A stretch of DNA of 64,000 nucleotides from Eutreptiella sp. 'Long Island Sound 2002'. Taxonomy: Eukaryota; Euglenozoa; Euglenophyceae; Eutreptiales; Eutreptiaceae. This document shows, piece after piece, positions 56,403-64,000 of the stretch; position 1 is the first letter of the stretch, and each line of letters opens with the position of its first letter. The stretch lies in contig OZ038390.1 in assembly GCA_964036045.1 (NCBI GenBank), positions 37,008,974 through 37,072,973 on the forward strand, read 5' to 3'. The notes below the pieces were generated by a model that was not told where the DNA came from, did no database searches, and saw nothing but the letters and a program-made list of their open reading frames with translations. The translations under genes and the position numbers were made by a program.

Positions 56403-57316
56403 CTGTTGACACAGCAGCACCCCAATGTAGAAGTCCAAAAGGGTGTAGGGGTGTAGCGCAGAGGCAAACGATGGGTGCTGGTCTAGAGCACCAGAGAGAG
56501 AGGACCAGAGGACTGCAGGACCAGATGTCTAAACCTCCCCCCAAAAATTTAGTACCACTCCAAAAAAATTTAATACCCCCCTGGCCCTATGAAGCAGTCT
56601 GCCAAAATTAGTGCCCCCTTGAGCCTCCTCAGCCAAAAAAAACATCAACAAATCAAGGGTTCACTGTTAGCAAAACTGCAAATATCACTTGAAGAATGCA
56701 GTCAGTTTCATCTGCTTCTTTCCATTGGAAACACCAGCACAGGCATGAATCAGAATCTGAATGTTCCAAGCAAAAGGAAAACGGAATGAAACGTGAAAAT
56801 CACATGTGGCATGCGCCAACCCAAAATTAGCACCCCCAAACCGGCCTTGAGCATTCTGCTGACATTAGTACCCTAGGGTACTAAATTTGGGGGGGGGGGG
56901 CGGGGGGTTATTGGTTGAGCAAGGGGTGCACCATAGAGGCATGCGGTGGTAGGGTGGAGACCAACCGAAACCTTTGGCACACCAGCGGTCAGTCGCGATC
57001 GGTCGCAACTGCGGACGGCCACAGTGGGTTGGGTGGGGGAGGGTCGTAATGCGGTAGGGTTCGCCCGTGCCCCTCTATGCGCGACGGGGGGGCCCCCGGC
57101 TGGTTGGGGAAGTGGGAGGGTTGGCCTTCCAGTGCGGTTGTGAGGTCCACCAGCCCGAGGTGCTCCATGGTCTTGTTGACGGCGAGGTCCTGGGAGGTCA
57201 CCCTGCCACTCCTGTCCGTTGGGGTTGACTGCACAATGCAATTATTCGAAGAAAGTTTGTGTCCAATCTGTTTCAAGGGGGCGTGAGAGTTGAGGCCGCA
57301 GACAAGCCTTGCAGCG

Positions 57317-57552
57317 TGGGGTGGGGTGGGGTGGGGTGGGGTGGGGTGGGGTGGGGTGGAGTGAGGTGGGGTGGAGTGAGGTGGGGTGGGGTGGGGTGGG
57401 GTGGGGTGGGGTGGGGTGGGGTGGGGTGGGGTGGGGTGGGGTGGGGTGGGGTGGGGTGAGGTGGGGTGGGGTGGGGTGGGGTGGGGGTGGGGTGGGGTGG
57501 AGTGAGGTGGGGTGGGGTGGGGTGGGGTGGGGTGGGGTGGGGTGGGGTGGGG
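57317..57552. repeat. GGGGT pentanucleotide array (quadruplex-type)
   Basis: About 235 bp of GGGGT with a few GGAGT/GAGGT variants. The minus (gene-sense) strand carries ACCCC. Intron 6. Confidence 0.95.
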
Positions 57553-58254
57553 GGATCTGAGACCCAAGGGTTCGTGAATCACAAGAGTCAAAATTGATTT
57601 TTACAGTGCAACATTTTGAATTTTCCCCAGAGGCCTTTTCTGTCGACCGTTGGACCCCAACGGGGGGAGGGCGTGCCCCTTTTATCGCATTTTTCAACAA
57701 AAAAAATTCACTCCAAAGCAACATTGGAGGGCCACGGGTCTGGAAAGCCCACCCGGTCTCCAATCGTTGAAAAGAAAGCTGCCCATTCGTTTTGAAAGAG
57801 CACCATCTCACTCCAGATGAGCTGTCCTGCGTAGCACTCTGTTGTGTGGGTGGCACAGGGCGACCTCCACGTGTGGCCCCCTGCGCAAAACATGCTCCAA
57901 ATGGCAGAGGGCCCTCACGCGGCATGCGCCGTTCACTGCCCATGGGCTTGCCCTCTTTCACACGCTGCATGGGTGTGGGGTGCCCGACAGCAGAGCAGGA
58001 CAGCCACACAGGAGCCATGCAGAACCACGCAGCCGTACAGGGCCACGGCCCCCCCACAAAGCAACGCACTGCCACACCGCAGCACAAAGCCACAGCCCCA
58101 CGCGGCCACACACAGCCACACACACACACAGCCAGTGCCACAGCCACGCACAGCAGGCCCTTGTGCTCGGGCACCCAGGGCCTGTTGGCACGGGGCAATG
58201 CGCCGTGGGCCGGCAAGGGTTGGACCCACACGGAGGTGGTCGCGCCGGGCACAC

Positions 58255-58332
58255 CTCATGAATGTAGATCCCATGTTCTGCGGCGAGGCAGATTTTGTTG
58301 TCCTCAAGCACCGGACTGGCCCCGTTCGAGAT
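58255..58332 (-). CDS. Beta-helix gene exon 6
   Basis: A short 26-codon exon, phase 0 both ends; acceptor GCACTGCAG, donor GTGTGC. Encodes ISNGASPVLEDNKICLAAEH, then GIYIHE. Confidence 0.88.
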
Positions 58333-58497
58333 CTGCAGTGCACAGAGGCAGGCGAGCTGGGGACGATCGCAATGGGAAAAGAGGGGGGGGGGGGTCTGAA
58401 TAAGAGCGGATGGTACAACTACAACGCAAATCGGATTTTCCGCCCTCTAATTTATCATTGATAGAGCAGAGCAAAACTGCTCGATCTCCAATACAAC

Positions 58498-58690
58498 AGT
58501 TGCAATACACGCCTCTCTCACAACACTTACAATACTTACAACACGTGCAATACTTACAACACCTGCCATCCCTACAACTCCTGCAATACTTACCTCACAA
58601 TACTTGCAGTACTGACGTCCCTTACACCGGCTACAATACTTACAACAACTACAACACACACAACAACAACAACAACAACAAAAGTTACCT
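58498..58690. repeat. Degenerate ACAATACTTAC / CAA repeats
   Basis: ACAATACTTACAACAC-type units repeat irregularly, followed by a CAA run at 58654-58680. Intron 5. Confidence 0.75.
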
Positions 58691-58901
58691 CACTGACAAT
58701 ACGCACACCACCTGCGATACTCGGGGCAACAGGGATTTGGGGAGTCAACGAAAATCAACTGCAACCAATCGAGAGACAGGGAGCCCATGGGATGCCGCCA
58801 AGCCCCTGAGCCATGAGCCCCACAGCTTTTCATGCACAGCAACAGGACGCCAGACGCAACGCAGCCCTTGGGTTCGGGTTCTCGATCAGGCGCAGTGTCA
58901 C

Positions 58902-59026
58902 CTCAACTCCCACGAGGTTGGACTCAAAGGTATTTTTGGTGAAATGGCCCTTGCCGCCGTGACACACAAGAACGCCGACGCCGTCTGAGAATCCAATCGA
59001 GCAACTCCTGAACGACGGATTGGCGC
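58902..59026 (-). CDS. Beta-helix gene exon 5
   Basis: Phase 1 in, 0 out; acceptor TGTTTGCAG, donor GTGACA. Encodes ANPSFRSCSIGFSDGVGVLV, then CHGGKGHFTKNTFESNLVGV. The intron to exon 4 is only 96 bp. Confidence 0.85.
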
Positions 59027-59122
59027 CTGCAAACAGACGGTATGGCGTACGCATGCGCGCCTGCCCCGCAGCCGGGCGCGACCCACGTCGAAGAAGAAGG
59101 CGGTTTCGGGGGGGGTGCGTAC

Positions 59123-59261
59123 CATTTTGAACGATCACATTCATTGCGTTGTTCCGTACGACGTTGTTGGTGAACTCTCCGCCGGCGTCATTGGACACCT
59201 CTACCCCGAGTCGATTGCGCTCGATGTGGTTGTTCGTCACCACGGGCTTTCCGCCGGCGAT
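59123..59261 (-). CDS. Beta-helix gene exon 4
   Basis: Phase 0 in, 1 out; acceptor GCGTGTGCAG, donor GTACGC. Encodes IAGGKPVVTNNHIERNRLGV, then SNDAGGEFTNNVVRNNAMNV. Confidence 0.88.
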
Positions 59262-59659
59262 CTGCACACGCACGGCCGGCGCCAGGGGTGCGTGCCGCAT
59301 GCACGAACGCCGCTGGCCCCCATGACCAGACGCATGCCCCCACGCCCCCTCTGCACACCCCCGTCACCATCCCGAGGCTTTTCGGGGGCTTCCACCCTCT
59401 TGCACACCGACGCAGACTCAATGCACAGCAACGCAGCGTGCGCGGGGGTGAGACACGGCGGCGAAAGAAGAGTCCGGCACGGCCGCGCCGCTGAAAATGA
59501 AGCGTGCCTCGTTCCCAAGAAAACGCGCAGGAAACTGGAGTTGCATACGGCTGCGCGGTCGGTTCAGCGACGCGGTGAGCCACGACGTCTTCGGGGTGCC
59601 TATAGGAACGACCCATCCGCCATCCGGATGCATCTCCCTCGCAATGCGCATGCGCACAC

Positions 59660-59850
59660 CTGCAGCCCCATTTCCTGGTTTTCATGGATCTCGTTGGTCA
59701 CGAAATCCGGACAGCCGCCCCACACGACGACGCCGTGTCCTTTGCATTGTTTGATGGCATTCTTCAGAAACGTCAGGCGATCTCCGTCCAGCACTTTGAC
59801 GTTTGCTTCGGCGTTGTCATAAATAGAGTTGCTTTCGAAACATCCACCGC
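59660..59850 (-). CDS. Beta-helix gene exon 3
   Basis: Phase 1 in, 0 out; acceptor TTGCTTCAG, donor GTGTGC. Three coils: FESNSIYDNAEANVKVLDG, FLKNAIKQCKGHGVVVWGG and FVTNEIHENQEMGLQ. Confidence 0.88.
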
Positions 59851-60845
59851 CTGAAGCAACACGCCCCGAGATACGACAGACGACACTTACGACTACGATT
59901 CCGGTCCGTCGCCACACCGGCAGCCACTGTTGGCGCACCCACCTTCCCCAAAGCAAAAGGGCTGGTCACCTAAACCTCGGGTTGGTCGAACGCCTCACGA
60001 AAGCTCCGTAGCACATGTTTTCACGATTTCATTATCTGGCATCAGCCGCCCCTCGACCACCACCACCACCACCAAAATATTTACGTCAGTTTCCATCCTT
60101 CCAAGTGAACATCGGGGCAGTGCCCTGCCTTGATTAACAAGAGAGAGCTCACTAGAGGGCGCAAAATGAAGGTGTGAATGAAGGTGTATTCAATAGAGGT
60201 GGAACGTGTAGAAGAAGCCAACAACCTCCGAAGAGCTACTGTCGTGGGTAAGGAGGGGGTACTCCATGAATGCTGGGTGGTTACCGTGTCGTACGTGATG
60301 CCCTGTGCTTTGTCTTTGTGTTACCAGCTTTTGTCCATCGACGTGGTTTGTGTCCATTGCGAGCGGGGGAGGACTGTGCGGGTCTTTTGTGGACCTGAGT
60401 GGGATTGCCTACGACCCATTGCGAACCTTGCGCCTCACCTCGAGCAGGCACCAACTCGTTGTTTGTGTAATGCTGGTATGCGATAGGAAGCCCGGCAGTA
60501 AAAAGAGAAGTGTCCATCACAACAAAAGGGTGCCCAACAGCCCGGCATACACCCCAGAACAGAAGAGCACATGTAACGGAAGCTACACCAACACTTTGAC
60601 ACCCAGACTGTTCCTGCAGCCCGCAGAAAACTGTAAACCACATTCTCTCAGTATTGGAACCGCAAAACCACGGTTCCAAAAAAAAGGCCCAAAGGTACGG
60701 AAACACAGGTACTGCGGCCATTGGAGGGGGTAATTCTGCATGACTGCCTAGGATTCACTCCATTATCAGAGGGAATGGGGTTAGGGTTACTGACCATAAC
60801 TCGCCAGCCCTGTCGATATAAATATTGTCTGTAGATCTTAAACAC

Positions 60846-60929
60846 AGCCTGATTCCAGGAGGGTTAACTCGCCGCCGGGAACTCAGCACCAGCTGGGTGG
60901 CGGCAAGTTAACCCTCCTGGAATGCGGCT
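60846..60929. repeat. Foldback with 31-bp arms
   Basis: Left arm 60846-60876 and right arm 60899-60929 pair at 28 of 31 positions; 25 inner positions include only one mismatch (GGAGGGTTAACT core). The loop is 22 nt. Weaker pairing continues outward (GATCTTAAA/TTTAGGATC). Intron 2. Confidence 0.85.
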
Positions 60930-60963
60930 GCTTTTTAGGATCTGCGCACACTGTTCTGCATGG

Positions 60964-60981
60964 GGAATTCCGCGGAATTCC
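60964..60981. other. Perfect 18-bp palindrome
   Basis: GGAATTCCGCGGAATTCC, 35 bp from the foldback. Confidence 0.9.
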
Positions 60982-61336
60982 TACCCCCTCCAATGATCAC
61001 GATACCGAAACACAGGGTCGCCGTTTTTGGACAAGGGTGTGTCAGCGCCAGGTGGAGTACCACAGTTCTACATTGCAGCCTGCTGCCCCCGTGATATCCG
61101 CCCCCCTGCCGGCCACACAGGCACTGCACATGTCGTCCACTGGACTTGCACAACCGTGCGGCCGGGTGATTGGGGCCGTGCCGGGGGCCCAGACCGGAAC
61201 CCCCACCCCCGCACACCGCACATCCGGTGGGCACCCTGCTGCTCTGAGCCCATGGCCCGTTCGGCTGCCGTGCAGCCGCTGCCGCCTCGCATCCAAATTG
61301 GGTCCGCACGCCGCGACCCCCCCCCCCCCCCCTCAA

Positions 61337-61520
61337 TCGATTAGAAGAGAGGAGGGGGGGGGGGGGGGGCGGTCTGGAACCAAAAAGTTTGTGTACCAAA
61401 AATGGCCCAATTCAACACTTCCTTTTGTAAATTTCGTTTTTTCCCACTGTGAAATCTGGGTCTTGGGGGTGGGGTGGGGGGTTCAGGGGGGGGTAACCCC
61501 CCTCCTCCTATGGTTGTCAG
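61337..61520. repeat. Dispersed G-run repeat, copy 3 (intron 2)
   Basis: The fullest copy: AGAAGAGAGGAG plus G-run, GGTCTGGAACCAAAAAGTTT, AAATGGCCCAA, AAATTTCGTTTTTTCCCACTG, TCTGGGTC and GGTAACCCCCCTCCTCCTATGG. Confidence 0.7.
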
Positions 61521-61652
61521 CTGTTCTATCACGCCCCGCCCCCCCCAAAGAGCGACTTGTCGTGCTTGGCACGTCCTGCCTAAACCACGAGCACCAAAAA
61601 GGTACCATTACAATCGTCATGCGCGCCTCGGTCGCCCTGCAAGAGGACATAC

Positions 61653-61743
61653 CACCGTCGTCGCACACAACTCCGTACAACTCGGCGAATATCGAATTGC
61701 CCTCGAAAGTGGGGTTGCACTTGGACTGCAATGTCACGCCCGC
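61653..61743 (-). CDS. Beta-helix gene exon 2
   Basis: Phase 0 in, 1 out; acceptor CTCTTTAG, donor GTATGT. Encodes AGVTLQSKCNPTFEGNSIFA, then ELYGVVCDDG, which joins exon 3 in phase. Confidence 0.88.
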
Positions 61744-62920
61744 CTAAAGAGGCGCCACGGAGACAAGGTACTCAGCGAGCGAGCTCACAAGCGCAAACAA
61801 AGCCAAATGTACCTTCATAAACTGCATTCGCCGGGCAACAGACAGCACCCCCCCCCCCCCTTCCCCATCGGGCGAATCGGGGGGAAATGTGCAACACATC
61901 GGGGCACCAAACTTTGGGGCGTTGCAGATGGCACTTCAAGGGTCTGGCGGGGGTATGACTGCCAGAGTGTAAGCGTCGTGTCAGGCCCATTTTCCAATGC
62001 CTCCGCGTTCTCTCCAATCATCCGCCGTAGTCTGTGCGGACACATCGGCAGTCGGACGGCTCTTTTGTCTCGCGCAAACGACCAACGGCGGTGGATGTCT
62101 CAGGGTGCGGCAAACGGAAGGCAGCGTGTCCGCTCAAAACGCCCAACGGGGGCACACAGCCCGCCACTGGGCGCACCGATGCCCAGTGCCCTTCTGCACG
62201 GACAAAATGCCAGCAAATGTGCGGGCGCGGACAAAATAGTTTGCCGCGCGCGCACAAATTTAAAAGCAAACAGACAACTGTCACGGGGCCTTGCGCGGCA
62301 TTTTACCTCCGCCCGCAATGCGCCGGATGTCGGTGGTTTGGAGTGGGGCGCCGGGGAAACGCCCGGTACGACCACCAGCACCGTTTCCGAGTCGCGTTGA
62401 ATATGACCCGCCGGCAGACACAAACGTGTGCCCGGACCCTCCGAGAGACGGACCTTTGTGGAACAAGGCCCTGCAGGAGCTTGGGCCTTGGGCTCCTCAT
62501 CATGCGGTCCAAAGACGGGCCGCGAGGGCGCAGGGGGTCCAAAAAGGGGGGCTGGCCGACCACGCACCCGGACACACAACAAAAATGCTCCTCAACGCAA
62601 AACGAAAATTGGAGGTGGAGTGGGGTACACACATTTTTGTTCTGCCTCCGGGGTGGACGAGGTTGGCACGCGGGGGGAGGGGGGGGGATCCTTGGAACCC
62701 TCTTTCCAGGACCCCCCCCCCCTTCAGGGCTTCTGCAACAGGCCGACGGGGGAGGTTTGGGGGGGTTCTGAGGTACCCCAACCTCTATGACTCAAAATGA
62801 TCCCCACGATGCGCTGATCATTCTGGGGTATGTATCATGGGGAAATATTGTTTTTGAAAAAAATTTCCTTGGCCCACCTTCTCTGTCTCCCGCCTCACCC
62901 ATCTCACGTCAGTCACAGAC

Positions 62921-62996
62921 ATTTGGCCCGTTGGCCACCACCGCACGGCCGCGGACAATGACTTCGCTCGCATTGTCCATGGCACGTGCGGCAAGT
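62921..62996 (-). CDS. Beta-helix gene exon 1 of the visible set (tentative)
   Basis: Ends AAT|GTCTGT in phase 0, matching exon 2. Encodes LAARAMDNASEVIVRGRAVV, then ANGPN, which flows into AGVTLQ. The acceptor is taken as TGTGCCAG; an upstream one at CTGCAG gives a longer exon with KPLRLCSHACAR. The true first exon was not found. Confidence 0.5.
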
Positions 62997-63203
62997 CTGG
63001 CACAGGCGTGCGAACACAAGCGCAAGGGTTTGCCACTGCAGCTGCGCACTGGCTCGTGCCCTCATGCATTCACCTCCCCCCCTCTCCATCCGGTCAGCAG
63101 ACCTCTGGCCACGGCGCAGGACGGAGCAGCATTCACATTCAACATCGTGCAGAGTGCCCGCGACGGGGGGAACTGAGCCCATGTAAGCAAGCGCCCCCCG
63201 CTG

Positions 63204-63777
63204 CAGGGGGGGGGGGGGGAAGTGCAAATGAAGTATCCAAAAAATGCAGTGCAAAAAAATGCAAAAAAGTGCAAATATGTGCAAAAAAGTGCAAAAAAGT
63301 GCAAAAAAATGCAACCATAAAAATGCAATGACAAGGCAACACAATACAGAACAGTGCACTACACAATGCGCTCCAAACGTAACATTGAAACTAGTGATGT
63401 AGTTCTGAGGACACCTTTGCTCTCCGGGGCTCCGTACCTATAAATACGGATACTGTGGAGGAGGATAGTGCTCTTGGTTTCGGCATTACGTGTGCCATGC
63501 AACTTATGTGCGGCACACACATGCAGCTTTGCACCTGTGTAGAGCTCGCTGAGGCGGTGTTTGTAGGCAGCAACCATGACACTGCCCTCATCACAAACGA
63601 AAAATTTGACCTGTTTGGGGGTGATACCTGCTTCAGACAAGGATGCATTCACCTTACAGGGCAGTGGAAACAAGTGCAAAAAAATGCAAAAAAAGCGCAA
63701 AAAGTGCAAAAAGTGGCTCAAAGTGAAAAGTGCAAAAAAATGCAAAAAAATGCATTTGCACTTTCCCCCCCCCCCTG
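63204..63777. mobile_element. 574-bp hAT-type element with 7-bp target duplication
   Basis: The left end is CA, 14 G, AAGTGCAAATG. The right end in reverse complement is CA, 11 G, AAAGTGCAAATG. These match the CA(G/A)NG-type ends of hAT transposons. CCCGCTG immediately flanks both sides (63197-63203 and 63778-63784). Subterminal GTGCAAAAAA repeats fill both shoulders. The interior encodes a transposase scrap. It is non-autonomous. Confidence 0.8.
63359..63640 (-). pseudogene. hAT-like transposase fragment inside the element
   Basis: The minus frame reads KQVKFFVCDEGSVMVAAYKH, then LHVCAAHKLHGTRNA. The Asp-containing strand followed by C-A-A-H-x-L-H resembles the hAT transposase core (acidic strand, then CxAHxLN). 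Only about 90 residues survive, so it cannot be functional. Confidence 0.6.
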
Positions 63778-63784
63778 CCCGCTG

Positions 63785-64000
63785 TCGGCGAATTAGGCCA
63801 TTGACGCACTGTCCAGCCGCCCGCCATACGACTCACGACTGGACAGCCAGGAACGGCTTTTGGTGACCTAGTAAATGCCATCCGCGAAGGCCCAACCGTC
63901 GGGCCGATCCTAAACAGACAGCACTTTGAAAGTGCTCAGGATCCAGCTCGCCACATGTGCCTGGACCATCGACGCGCACACTAGAGCACAGAGCCAACCA
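63785..64000. other. Right-edge sequence, nothing recognised
   Basis: About 215 bp beyond the hAT-like element with no supportable exon or repeat. Upstream exons of the beta-helix gene may lie further right. Confidence 0.4.

Noticed and set aside
57242-58252. 336-codon minus frame with many Pro/His residues
   Set aside because: Most of it is the GGGGT array read in reverse; the flanking parts lack coding features and overlap exon 6 in another frame.
62280-62470. Extra exon ending at GTAAAA (TDIRRIAGG)
   Set aside because: Its outgoing phase 1 does not fit exon 2, and exon 1 already supplies a matching phase 0 join; left uncalled.

Overview
This window is nuclear DNA from a eukaryote. It has GT-AG introns with a continuous coding phase across about twenty exons. 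It also carries an RCC1/transmembrane/ADP-ribosyltransferase-fold protein, an LRR/EF-hand protein, a nuclear-type tRNA-Gly, Pol III-type short repeats, non-LTR-like RNase H relics and a hAT-type miniature transposon. By eye it is GC-rich, with very many long G or C homopolymers and large CA/GT arrays. I cannot name the organism. A repeat-rich unicellular eukaryote (alga or alveolate-like protist) fits the protein types and gene density, but that is inference.

Layout. All four well-supported protein genes lie on the minus strand. (1) Positions 1-1486 hold an LRR plus EF-hand protein that runs off the left edge. (2) Positions 3010-3399 hold a small gene of unknown function, with a perfect 20-bp palindrome about 110 bp upstream of its start. 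(3) Positions 5000-7560 are C-rich repeat DNA ending in about 3.3 tandem copies of a 404-405 bp unit that contains a tRNA-derived Pol III promoter and a T-run. (4) Positions 7.6-15.7 kb are gene-poor, with hairpins, a 48-bp minisatellite, a B-box-like zinc-finger fragment and a small SH3/chromo-like domain ORF. (5) Positions 15707-21913 are an intronless 2,068-codon gene. Its predicted order is signal peptide, Cys-rich lectin-like modules, seven RCC1 blades, Pro/Thr stalk, three membrane segments, Cys/His cluster, ankyrins and a mono-ADP-ribosyltransferase (ART) fold domain. (6) Positions 22-33 kb are mobile-element territory: a broken RNase H, a 235-bp foldback element, a second SH3/chromo-like domain, and an intact RNase H plus CCHC ORF on the plus strand. 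(7) Positions 33669-62996 are one giant minus-strand gene. I rebuilt it exon by exon from splice sites and phase: 22 exons encode about 36 coils of a right-handed parallel beta-helix followed by a charged, Ser/Pro-rich tail. Its 0.1-3.8 kb introns are packed with microsatellites, palindromes, a G-quadruplex-type array, a tRNA gene and MITE-like repeats. Its 5' end lies beyond the right edge or upstream of 63 kb.

The main discoveries are the beta-helix gene, which no single long ORF reveals; the RCC1-membrane-ART chimera, whose ART domain has Asp-x-Glu where Glu-x-Glu is usual; a 574-bp hAT-like element with matching 7-bp flanks; and a recurring small domain found twice in mobile-element-like settings. 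Nothing in the sequence ties the protein genes into a common pathway, apart from the receptor-like build of the RCC1-ART protein and the protein-interaction folds (LRR, RCC1, ankyrin, beta-helix) of the others.
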